DNA of 11,284 nucleotides from positions 1 through 11,284 of the forward strand of contig JBJDZD010000070.1 of NCBI GenBank assembly GCA_051867815.1, written 5' to 3'. The notes under the pieces are model-generated. The model was not told where the DNA came from, made no database searches, and saw only the letters and a list, made by a program, of their open reading frames with translations. Numbering within the stretch: position 1 is the stretch's first letter; each line of letters starts with the position of its first letter. The position numbers and the translations under genes were made by a program. This document shows, in pieces, positions 1 through 6,342 of this stretch. The DNA is from CAG-390 sp051867815. GTDB lineage: Bacteria > Bacillota > Clostridia > Oscillospirales > CAG-272.

Positions 1-513
1 GTCGCTGTCCTGACCGTTCTCATTGGTGTTGTTGTAGGTAGGGCATACGATAATCAGCGGAGCAAACACCCCGTTTTCTATCGCGTTGTCGATCACGTTT
101 TTGAAATCCGATGGATTTTCAGGCACACCTAAAATGCCCGTTTCGTTACTCCAACCGCCGTGCATCAGATATAAAACATTGTACTTGTTTTCATCGGAAT
201 ATCCGTATGGTAAATATACGATTGCACGCTTTGTCAGCGGCTTGTTTTCGCTTCCATAGGAAAAGGATTCGTATGTATCGTACAGGAGTTCTTCGAGATA
301 TCCCTGTTCGCTGGCACGAGAGTAATATTCACCCGGAATCTCCGACAGAATATCCGGAACAGACGGTTGAACATCGCTTCCATTTTCCGTATTACTGTCA
401 CTGCTGATTGGGGGCAATGAGGGAAGCTTGCCGCTGTCATCAGTTTTTGTGCAAGAGGTAAAAGTACTAAGCGATAATACAATCGCCAAAACCGTTATCA
501 TAAATTTTTTCAT
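1..513 (-). CDS. Lipoprotein esterase, feruloyl-esterase/esterase-D-like, 3' part outside the window
   Basis: The visible 171 codons have no stop and run off the left edge. ATG at 513 is preceded by GGAGGG at good spacing, 16 nt after the stop of the upstream esterase gene. Residues 1-21 form a signal peptide (MKK, hydrophobic core) ending in a lipobox-like FTSC, so Cys21 is probably lipidated. Residues 22-60 are a Ser/Pro/Asp-rich linker. From about residue 90 the sequence matches the start of the CE1/esterase D fold (PF00756): a strand ending YLPYGY, then LYLMHGGW (116-121), where HGG is the usual oxyanion-hole motif, then a strand IIVCPTY (154-160). The nucleophile Ser and the catalytic Asp and His would lie outside the window. 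Members cleave feruloyl, acetyl or other carboxylic esters; the substrate cannot be told here. The family call is fairly sure, the exact activity is not. Confidence 0.82.
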   Translation of the reverse strand, partial: MKKFMITVLAIVLSLSTFTSCTKTDDSGKLPSLPPISSDSNTENGSDVQPSVPDILSEIPGEYYSRASEQGYLEELLYDTYESFSYGSENKPLTKRAIVYLPYGYSDENKYNVLYLMHGGWSNETGILGVPENPSDFKNVIDNAIENGVFAPLIIVCPTYNNTNENGQDSD

Positions 514-529
514 TTTTACCCTCCGTCAT

Positions 530-1432
530 TTATCTGTTGAACAGCCAGCCCATGATTTCGCTGTCATAGGCAAATAGTGCGCCGCCACCGTGCTGATTGG
601 TTGTTCCGCGTTCCGTAAAGTATTCGGTTTCTTTAATATCCAAGACAGCCAAATCGGAAATTTGTGCATCATCAAGCCCTTGTTTTCTGTATAATTCGCA
701 AAGCCTTTCATATGTAGCGGAAATGCGTGCCGAGCCGTAATATTCGTCGTTTTTGCCAATTACAAAATAGACGGGTGTTCTACTGTCCGCAAGTGGTTCC
801 AATGCGCCGTCCCACACCGAACTGACGTGCAGTACGGCAGTAAACAGTTCGGGACATTTTTCCACTACCAGCGAAAGTGTTTCACCACCTCCCGAATAAC
901 CGTTCATAAACACCTTGTTTTCATCAATGTTGTATGAACTCAAAAAGTATTCCGTGAGAACGATCGCCTGATTTGCCGAGGCATTGCCCCAATCGTTTAA
1001 CTGCGGCGAAACGATAATCATTTTCGGATTATATTTTTGTGCTTCAAAGACAAAGTTTTCCTGACGCAAATTGATTCCGACGCCTTGAAAATAATATCCG
1101 CCATAACCGCAAAGCGACAGATAAAGCGCATAAGGTGTACTTCCGTCGTAGCTGTCGGGAACATATAGATTAAAATGTATTTCTCCGTATTCTTCAGAAT
1201 GATACACATTATCTATAAGAAAACCGCGATAAGTTTCCTTGCCTGCTGTTACAAGACTGTTCGTCCCGCTGTTATTATCAGTCTGTTCTGTGTCATTTTT
1301 GTACGATATACTGTCATTTTCCGGCTGCTTTGTATTCTCACTGTCATGATGTACTGCCTGACATCCGAAAAGCGTTAAAGCGAAAACTACCGAAAGGAAA
1401 ATGCCTATCATTGATTTGATATTGAGTTTCAT
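530..1432 (-). CDS. Lipoprotein alpha/beta hydrolase (esterase, PHB-depolymerase/LpqC-like)
   Basis: A 300-residue protein. Residues 1-24 are a signal peptide with lipobox LFGC (Cys24), followed by a polar Asn/Asp/Ser linker to about residue 65, so it is anchored outside the membrane. The hydrolase domain spans about 66-300. The nucleophile elbow GYSGGG gives Ser180; Asp229 in VIGKNDEYYG and His281 in NQHGGG are in the right order to complete the triad. The region around CGYGGYY (108-114) may form the oxyanion hole. The family hydrolyses esters of phenolic acids, acetyl groups or polyesters; the substrate is unknown. The gene opens a two-esterase unit 123 nt after the RibD-like gene. There is no clear Shine-Dalgarno close to the ATG at 1432, unlike its neighbours, so the start is less certain, although the signal peptide fits well. 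Confidence 0.85.
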   Translation of the reverse strand: MKLNIKSMIGIFLSVVFALTLFGCQAVHHDSENTKQPENDSISYKNDTEQTDNNSGTNSLVTAGKETYRGFLIDNVYHSEEYGEIHFNLYVPDSYDGSTPYALYLSLCGYGGYYFQGVGINLRQENFVFEAQKYNPKMIIVSPQLNDWGNASANQAIVLTEYFLSSYNIDENKVFMNGYSGGGETLSLVVEKCPELFTAVLHVSSVWDGALEPLADSRTPVYFVIGKNDEYYGSARISATYERLCELYRKQGLDDAQISDLAVLDIKETEYFTERGTTNQHGGGALFAYDSEIMGWLFNR

Positions 1433-1555
1433 ATAAATCTATACCCTGATAAATATAATTAACCGTTCAAAAAACGGCGCTTTGTGCAAGACGGTATAGG
1501 TACGCTCTTACTTATACCGACTGCCTTTTGCAAGCAGTACCTTCTGTCTAATCCT
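1433..1555. repeat. Intergenic stretch with interleaved inverted repeats
   Basis: This is the only sizeable gap between minus-strand genes left of 10064. It holds CGGTATA (1492-1498) with TATACCG (1513-1519), GGTAC (1499-1503) with GTACC (1537-1541), ACTGC (1520-1524) with GCAGT (1534-1538), and CCGTT (1463-1467) with AACGG (1473-1477). The first two pairs interleave (A-B-A'-B'), so they could form a pseudoknot or alternative folds. The GTACC arm shares two bases with the GCAGT arm, so those two compete. No clear run of T follows any stem on the minus strand, so I do not call a terminator. It may separate the redox genes from the esterases, but that is inference. Confidence 0.45.
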
Positions 1556-2266
1556 CTATTTTTTTGCGTTATTAAAATCATATATGAGCCATACCGCATC
1601 GCCTTCAAGCCGCTTTACTTCTTTCAGAGCAAATCCGATAGCTCGATTTTTTGACTTCTCGGTACGTTCAAAGACAGTTACTTTCTGCTCTCCGTCAGCA
1701 GCAGGAGCAAGAACAAGGCTAAGCTCGTCGATCATTCCCGCATCCGCAAACGCCCAATCAATGTATCCGCCGCCCGCAATCATAAGCCTTTCGATACCGA
1801 ACAAAGCGCGCAGTTTTTCCATGCATATGACGCAATCCAAATCGTCCTTGCCGGCAAAGATATATGAAATATCCAAGCTACGAAGATAATTAATATATGC
1901 GGAAGAAACGTTTTCGGTGAGCACTTCGATGATATGCTGTTTTCGTCCGTGTCTCTCCAGATAATTGTTTGAGTAAGCCAGCCTGCCGTGCCTGTCAACC
2001 GCCACTACCAACGCGCCTTTTGCATTGGGAGAAATATAATCTTCGCGAGCAGCGGGCATGGTTTCAAGTAAGTCTCGGACATACCCATCGCAAAAGTCGC
2101 GCATTGTAGTCGTACCGTATAAAATGGCGTTACAGTTAAAAAATTCGCGTTTTTCTCCGTATTGCTTTTGCGCCGCACGGCTTTCCGTCGTCGTCATATA
2201 GTTGCCTGTAATCGCGCCGTCCAGCGCACTGAAAATATGGCATACAGTGTATGGTCTGTTCATCAT
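1556..2266 (-). CDS. RibD C-terminal/dihydrofolate-reductase-like reductase
   Basis: A 236-residue cytoplasmic protein of the RibD_C family (DHFR-like fold, NADPH-dependent reductases). The N-terminal strand and loop VCHIFSALDGAITG corresponds to the family's SxDG segment. ILYGTTTMRDF is the usual 'GRxTYE'-type strand and helix, and a glycine-rich IAGGGYIDWAF plus DELSLVLAPAADG forms the C-terminal motif. In RibD the domain reduces the ribose of a pyrimidine intermediate of riboflavin synthesis, but stand-alone members have varied and often unknown substrates, and no deaminase domain or other rib gene is present. The start is placed at the first ATG of an ATGATG (2266 or 2263), just after AGGGAGAAG. 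This makes a 4-nt ATGA overlap with the aldo/keto reductase stop and suggests translational coupling. An in-frame ATG at 2281 lacks a suitable site. Confidence 0.85.
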   Translation of the reverse strand: MMNRPYTVCHIFSALDGAITGNYMTTTESRAAQKQYGEKREFFNCNAILYGTTTMRDFCDGYVRDLLETMPAAREDYISPNAKGALVVAVDRHGRLAYSNNYLERHGRKQHIIEVLTENVSSAYINYLRSLDISYIFAGKDDLDCVICMEKLRALFGIERLMIAGGGYIDWAFADAGMIDELSLVLAPAADGEQKVTVFERTEKSKNRAIGFALKEVKRLEGDAVWLIYDFNNAKK

Positions 2267-3243
2267 TTCTTCTCCCTGCATTTATGTCCGCCGAAAACAT
2301 CTGACATCTGCATGGTATCGAGCGCGGAGTCTATTTCTCCGATCTCTTTTTCTGAAAGCAAAACCTCAGACGCCTTTGCATTCTCTCTCATTCTCTCAGT
2401 CTTGGTTGTACCCGGAATCGGGACGATAAACGGCTTTTTGCCGATGAGCCAAGCAAGGGCGATTTGCGCCGTCGTCGTATTTCTTACCTCCGCCATATAT
2501 TCAAGCAATTTAACAAGCTTTGCGTTTTGCGCATACGCCTCGGTTTGAAATTGCGGCATTTCCCGGCGGTAATCCTTGTCGCTTTCAAAATGCGTTTTTT
2601 CGTTATACTGCGTTGTTAAAAATCCGTTTGCAAGCGGACTGAATGCCACGAAACCGATATTCAGTTCTTCCAAAACCTGAAACAGTTTTTCGTATTCCCG
2701 ATACATCATAGAATATCTGTTCTGTATCGCCGTAACGGGGCAGACGGCGTGCGCTCGCCTTAAATACTCTTCGTTTGCTTCCGATATGCCCCAACGTGCG
2801 ATTTTTCCCTCTTTGATAAGAGATGACATAACCTGCGCCACCTCTTCGGGAGAGACTTTCGGATCGATTCGGTGCTGATAATAAAGGTCGATACGTTCAA
2901 TGCCCAACCTTTTTAAACTGCCTTCAACCGATTTTTTGATCGCTGACGGGCTGCTGTCGCAAACGATAGTGCGACCTTCGTGCTTTACGCCGAACTTAGT
3001 CGCTATCTGCACTTTGCCCTTAAAGGGCGTAAGCGCTTCGCCCACTATCTGCTCGTTGTTGGAATCCTCTCCGATATAACATTCTGCCGTATCGAAAAAG
3101 GTATATCCTGTTTCAACCGCTTCTCGTAAAAGACCGACTGCCTTGCTTTTTTCCATAGGCTCGCCGTATGCGTGAGAAATGCCCATACAGCCGAAGCCCA
3201 CGGTGCTGACCTGCAGATCTTTTCCTAAAATTCTTGTACGCAT
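2263..3243 (-). CDS. Aldo/keto reductase (YqkF/AKR13-like)
   Basis: A 326-residue TIM-barrel NADPH-dependent oxidoreductase that reduces aldehydes or ketones. The catalytic tetrad is visible: Asp51 and Tyr56 (DTAECY), Lys83 (ATKFGV) and His124 (YYQHRID). RWGISEA (150-156) and FSPLANGF (201-208) are typical of the AKR group with the QHR(V/I)D signature, and VPIPGTTK near the C-terminus is the cofactor-binding part. The start is taken at ATG 3243, which follows ACGGAGGAATA closely; an upstream in-frame ATG at 3279 would add 12 residues inside the flavodoxin gene and has no good site. Its ATG overlaps the flavodoxin stop by one base (TAATG), and its own stop overlaps the RibD-like start. The exact substrate is not predictable. 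It is the second AKR of the cluster and clearly of a different subfamily from the one at 9177-10064. Confidence 0.92.
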   Translation of the reverse strand: MRTRILGKDLQVSTVGFGCMGISHAYGEPMEKSKAVGLLREAVETGYTFFDTAECYIGEDSNNEQIVGEALTPFKGKVQIATKFGVKHEGRTIVCDSSPSAIKKSVEGSLKRLGIERIDLYYQHRIDPKVSPEEVAQVMSSLIKEGKIARWGISEANEEYLRRAHAVCPVTAIQNRYSMMYREYEKLFQVLEELNIGFVAFSPLANGFLTTQYNEKTHFESDKDYRREMPQFQTEAYAQNAKLVKLLEYMAEVRNTTTAQIALAWLIGKKPFIVPIPGTTKTERMRENAKASEVLLSEKEIGEIDSALDTMQMSDVFGGHKCREKK

Positions 3244-3863
3244 TATTCCTCCGTTAAAATTCGTAAACCGTTTACCCAATTTGCAACCGTGTTTTTCGCT
3301 CCGCCGACGCTATTTCCCGAAACCGAAAGTGCCTGTTCTCTTAACACGGTGGAATCGGGGCAGAGCCTCTGCAAAGTGGAAAGGCTCCCGGCACCCGATG
3401 AACTGCCGTTATGTGAAAAGAACGGAATGATAGTCTTTCCCGATAAATCGTATTCTTCAAGGAAAGACCACACGGGCATAGGAAGATCGTACCACCAAAT
3501 GGGAAAGCCGACGAATATCACATCATACTCAGCCATAATATCCGGTTCGATATGCTCCGAAAGCGCGGGACGAACGCCGTTATTGAGTTCGCTCTGCGCT
3601 CTGTCAAACACGTCGTCGTTCGTATAAGGCGTTTCAGGCACGATACGGAACAGATCGCCTCCCGTTTCTTCCGCAATCATATTTGCAAGCTGTTGGGTAT
3701 TCCCCGACCACGAGAAATAGGCAATCAGGATTTTACTTTCTCCCGTTACGGGCTTTTCAGGATTATTGTCAATAGGGTTGCCGCCACCGCCGCAGGCTGC
3801 AAACGAAAACACCGTACAAAGCGCAAGCATTACCGCCGTAATCATTTTAATCAGTTTCTTCAT
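3243..3863 (-). CDS. Exported lipoprotein flavodoxin (flavodoxin_4 type)
   Basis: A 206-residue protein. Residues 1-24 are a signal peptide ending in the lipobox FAAC (Cys24), followed by a GGGG and Pro-rich spacer. The flavodoxin domain covers about 44-202. The FMN phosphate loop is SWSGNT (51-56), after the strand ILIAYF. FRIVPETPY (72-80), VGFPIWWYDLPMPV (118-131) and the loop SHNGSSSGAG (150-159) are family hallmarks, with aromatic residues placed to stack on the flavin. It should bind FMN non-covalently on the outer face of the membrane, which is unusual for flavodoxins, normally cytosolic electron carriers. The gene overlaps the DUF4405-type membrane gene by 17 nt, using an AAGGAG inside it, and overlaps the following AKR by one base, so the three are likely translated together. 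Partner enzymes are unknown. Confidence 0.9.
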   Translation of the reverse strand: MKKLIKMITAVMLALCTVFSFAACGGGGNPIDNNPEKPVTGESKILIAYFSWSGNTQQLANMIAEETGGDLFRIVPETPYTNDDVFDRAQSELNNGVRPALSEHIEPDIMAEYDVIFVGFPIWWYDLPMPVWSFLEEYDLSGKTIIPFFSHNGSSSGAGSLSTLQRLCPDSTVLREQALSVSGNSVGGAKNTVANWVNGLRILTEE

Positions 3864-4545
3864 TGCATTTCTTCTCCTTGCGATATTTTTGAATTGTCAA
3901 GCCCAGTTTCTTTATGTAATACGCCGCCGCAACAAATACGGTCGCCATCGCTGCCGTTTCTAATAAATAAACGAACGCCGTCTTGTTATAATCGAAATTT
4001 TTGAATTGCGTTAAGAGGAATAACTCCTCGTAAAACACTCTCTGAACGAACACGGCTACGCCGAAAGCGCAAACGCTGCTCACCGTCAGCCACCAAGCTA
4101 TCCTTTCCGGGAGACGCGCAAAAATACCGATACGGTTTGCTTTCGAAACCATCCTGTCCCAGTGTAATCCGAGATGAATGCTCATTAGCACGAACGCCCA
4201 TGCGGTAGAAAGCATATGCAACTGTCTGCCGAACTCCGCGCCATGCAAATTCAGGAAAGAAAATACCGTGCCCGAAATCATAACCGAACTTACGATACAG
4301 GCGAGCATTGCTACCATCAAAAGAACATTGATCGCCGTCTGCACTATGCGCAATGCGGTATATCTGCCTTTGAAAAGCACCTTATACCACTTATAATTCA
4401 GTGCGTTATGCAGAGCGAACAGTACAAATAAAGCAAGACCAAGCCACTCGTGAATGCCGTCGGAGATGAGATGCTCTTCCATAAGCAGCAGAAAGAGAAT
4501 CAGCATTTCGGCATCAACGATTATTTTTACAGCTTTTTTACTCAT
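3847..4545 (-). CDS. DUF4405-type integral membrane protein, candidate di-heme cytochrome b
   Basis: A 232-residue protein with about five predicted membrane helices (near 8-24, 33-50, 68-92, 108-128, 150-170, and possibly 188-213 as a sixth) and a Lys-rich C-terminus. His32 and His46 are separated by 13 residues, and so are His110 and His124, on helices 2 and 4. This H-x13-H pairing is the arrangement that binds two b-type hemes in cytochrome b-like four-helix bundles. His25, His101 and His128 are also present. I recall DUF4405 proteins as related to such cytochromes, but heme binding here is inferred. The start is ATG 4545, with GGAG eight bases upstream; a GTG at 4572 would overlap the cupin end. 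It follows the cupin by 20 nt and overlaps the lipoprotein flavodoxin, which makes an electron-transfer link plausible. Confidence 0.78.
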   Translation of the reverse strand: MSKKAVKIIVDAEMLILFLLLMEEHLISDGIHEWLGLALFVLFALHNALNYKWYKVLFKGRYTALRIVQTAINVLLMVAMLACIVSSVMISGTVFSFLNLHGAEFGRQLHMLSTAWAFVLMSIHLGLHWDRMVSKANRIGIFARLPERIAWWLTVSSVCAFGVAVFVQRVFYEELFLLTQFKNFDYNKTAFVYLLETAAMATVFVAAAYYIKKLGLTIQKYRKEKKCNEETD

Positions 4546-4565
4546 TGTTGTCTCCGTGCGAACAT

Positions 4566-5128
4566 TCAACACAGCTTGTCATATTCGTCGGTTACTTCTT
4601 CCAGCCATTCGCAATAAGAGCCTTCCGCAGGTACGGCAACCGCAAGATGCGAAAACCAACTGTCGGGAGTCGCACCGTGCCAATGCTTGACTTCGGGTGG
4701 AATATTTACCACGTCGCCCCTGTGCAGTTCCACCGCAGGCTTTCCCCATTCCTGATAATATCCTCTGCCTGCCGTNNNNNNNNNNNNNNNNNNNNNNNNN
4801 NNNNNNNNNNNNNNNNNNNNNNNNNNNNNNNNNNNNNNNNNNNNNNNNNNNNNNNNNNNNNNNNNNNNNNNNNNNTGTGCAGTTCCACCGCAGGCTTTCC
4901 CCATTCCTGATAATATCCTCTGCCTGCCGTACAGAGCAGAATCTGTCCGCCGCCGTGATGAATGTGCCAATGGTTGCGGCAGGACGGCTCGAACGTGACA
5001 TTTGTAATTTTGACGCCTTTACTTGTCAGTTCATTTAAATAGCTTTTGCCTGTGAAGTACTCTGCATAAGCAGTATTTTCTTCACCGAAAGCAAAGGGAT
5101 TATCCTTTTCAAATTCGTCAAATTTCAT
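4566..5128 (-). CDS. Small cupin protein, interrupted by an assembly gap
   Basis: ATG at 5128 follows AAGGAG; the stop is TGA at 4566. As given, the gene contains 100 Ns plus a second copy of 55 bp, which shifts the frame. Removing the Ns and one copy (155 bases) gives exactly 135 codons and a stop, reading cleanly through VELH-RGDVV. The rebuilt protein is a single-domain cupin: motif 1 NHWHIHHGGGQ with His53, His55 and Gln62, and motif 2 KHWHG with His97 and His99 (numbering of the rebuilt protein), likely binding one metal ion. The ending PDSWFSHLAV matches small cytoplasmic cupins that often sit beside carboxymuconolactone decarboxylases, AKRs and flavodoxins in Clostridia. The reaction is unknown. 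It lies 16 nt after the cyclophilin-like gene and 20 nt before the membrane-protein gene. Confidence 0.88.
4721..4775. repeat. 55-bp exact repeat, left copy beside the N gap
   Basis: Bases 4721-4775 (from TGTGCAGTTC to CTGCCTGCCGT) are identical to 4876-4930. Both copies sit directly against the N run, inside the cupin gene, and encode the same segment GYYQEWGKPAVELH in the same codons. A perfect repeat ending exactly at the gap is best explained as the same genomic segment present at the ends of two contigs. Confidence 0.95.
4776..4875. other. Assembly gap of 100 Ns
   Basis: Exactly 100 Ns, the usual placeholder for a scaffold gap of unknown size. Because the flanks are the same 55 bp and collapsing them restores a full-length in-frame cupin, the real gap length is probably minus 55 (an unmerged overlap), so no sequence is likely missing. 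Confidence 0.97.
4876..4930. repeat. 55-bp exact repeat, right copy beside the N gap
   Basis: Second copy of the 55-bp segment at 4721-4775, starting immediately after the last N. Odd lengths such as 55 are common k-mer sizes in de Bruijn graph assemblers, whose contigs overlap by exactly k bases at unresolved nodes. That fits an artefact better than a biological duplication. Confidence 0.95.
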
Positions 5129-5144
5129 AGCTTATTCTCCTTTT

Positions 5145-5741
5145 TTACTTCTTTTCAACGGTAATCGTTCCGCTGTAATTTTCAATCACACTTAAATTGC
5201 TCGTTATTTTTCCAATGGGAACAACGGGAACAACTGTCTGATCTCTGCTTGCGTTATAAATCATCGCAATGCTCGGTCCCGGTTCCCAATATGCAAGAGA
5301 ACCGAGTTCGTAACTCATCTGTGGCGGCTCATCGGGGAAATACGAAAAACTTTGCGGCAAATCGAAAGCCCGTGCAAAATTCGGAGCAGGATGCCATGTC
5401 GACACCGTCAATGGCAACATATCCGCCACCGCCCTTGCTGTTTTGTTGTCGAACAATACCGCTTCGAGAACCGTATCGCCTGCCGTAATCGTGATTTCCA
5501 TATATACGGTAGCGGTATTGAATTTTTCGCCGTCAACAGGGATAAGACTTCCAGATGTTTCTTGTGATGTTTCGTCCGTTATTTCGCCATCCGTTATTGT
5601 TTCACGATCATCCGTAATCGGCGGATTCACATCCGGCATTGTTTCTCCGCCGTTATTGCCTGCATATGAACAAGCCGCAAACGATACAAATGAAACCAGA
5701 AGAATCGCCGCACAGAATATTGCCGTAAATTTATTTTTCAT
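5145..5741 (-). CDS. Lipoprotein with a cyclophilin-like domain
   Basis: A 198-residue protein. Residues 1-24 form a signal peptide with lipobox FAAC (Cys24). Residues 25-70 are a Gly/Asp/Thr/Glu-rich linker with repeated IT-D-ET elements. From about 78 to 198 lies a cyclophilin-like beta-barrel domain: EITITAGDTVLEAVLFDN, a helix ARAVADMLP, and then SLAYWEPGPSIAMIYN and VVPVVPIGKI. This is the small bacterial cyclophilin-like family (PF18050 type), not a classical peptidyl-prolyl isomerase; its function is unknown, but members commonly sit near, or are fused to, flavodoxins. The start is ATG 5741 behind GAGGTGG; an in-frame ATG at 5780 would add 13 residues overlapping the preceding gene and weaken the signal peptide. 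It lies 47 nt after the Isf-like flavoprotein gene and 16 nt before the cupin. Confidence 0.83.
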   Translation of the reverse strand: MKNKFTAIFCAAILLVSFVSFAACSYAGNNGGETMPDVNPPITDDRETITDGEITDETSQETSGSLIPVDGEKFNTATVYMEITITAGDTVLEAVLFDNKTARAVADMLPLTVSTWHPAPNFARAFDLPQSFSYFPDEPPQMSYELGSLAYWEPGPSIAMIYNASRDQTVVPVVPIGKITSNLSVIENYSGTITVEKK

Positions 5742-5788
5742 AGCCACCTCGTAAGCACTGAATTTGTGAGCTGATATCAATAACAGTC

Positions 5789-6328
5789 TTAAACCGCCCT
5801 GCCCATGTTATAGGCTTTCTGCATGGCGGGTGTATCTTTGATTTTTCCTTTTTCGTATACGCCTGTCCCCCAAATGACCCCTTTTTCGATCGCGCCGTCA
5901 ACACAATCCGCATAGCCGCGCAGACAGGAAAGCGAAGTCAGGCACGAAGCGCGTTCGGCATCCGCACAGGTCAGGATATAGTAAAATTCTTTATTCTTTA
6001 CCTCCAGCCACCGTGCGACCGTACGGTCGATGACCGCCTTAAGCTGTGCGTCAATCGAATAAAAGTAAACCGGACTTGCTAAAACGATAACGTCCGCTTC
6101 GATCATTTTTTGCAGAACTTCCGCCATATCGTCATGGATTGCGCACGTGCCGCCACTGCTTTTGCAATAATAACAGGCTTTGCAATAGCCGATATCCTTT
6201 TCGGCAACCCTGATTTTTTCGACATCATTGCCGCTTGCTTTCGCACCGCGCATAAATTCGTCGCAGAGCAGGTCCGAGTTTCCGCCTTTTCGGGGACTGC
6301 CCGACAGGATCAAAACTTTTTTGCTCAT
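5789..6328 (-). CDS. NADPH-dependent FMN reductase/iron-sulfur flavoprotein-like
   Basis: A 179-residue cytoplasmic flavodoxin-fold protein. The N-terminal strand and phosphate loop LILSGSPRKGGNSD (6-19) bind FMN. A cysteine cluster, Cys49-x2-Cys52-x2-Cys55-x6-Cys62, follows, and then the DDM segment and VIVLASPVYFYSIDAQLKAVIDR, typical of the NADPH_red/Isf group. The spacing matches the compact motif that binds a [4Fe-4S] cluster in Methanosarcina Isf (C-x2-C-x2-C-x4-7-C). Many bacterial relatives keep the cysteines, but a cluster has not been shown for most of them. The protein is shorter at the C-terminus than typical Isf. ATG 6328 follows AAGGAG and lies 14 nt after the fusion gene's stop. 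It probably moves electrons from NAD(P)H or ferredoxin to quinones or aromatic substrates in the cytoplasm. Confidence 0.88.
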   Translation of the reverse strand: MSKKVLILSGSPRKGGNSDLLCDEFMRGAKASGNDVEKIRVAEKDIGYCKACYYCKSSGGTCAIHDDMAEVLQKMIEADVIVLASPVYFYSIDAQLKAVIDRTVARWLEVKNKEFYYILTCADAERASCLTSLSCLRGYADCVDGAIEKGVIWGTGVYEKGKIKDTPAMQKAYNMGRAV

Positions 6329-6342
6329 ATTGAGTTTTCTCC

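Noticed and set aside
1492..1541. Rho-independent terminator after the RibD-like gene
   Set aside because: Stems are present but none is followed by a clear T run on the minus strand.
1556..2266. Riboflavin biosynthesis gene ribD
   Set aside because: Only the reductase-like half is present, no deaminase domain and no other rib genes nearby; a stand-alone reductase of unknown substrate is safer.
4776..4875. A mobile element or missing gene hidden in the gap
   Set aside because: 100 Ns is a placeholder, and the flanking sequences already overlap, so nothing needs to lie between them.
4721..4930. True tandem duplication of a cupin segment
   Set aside because: The copies are perfect, end exactly at the N run, and collapsing them restores the frame and normal length; an assembly artefact is far simpler.
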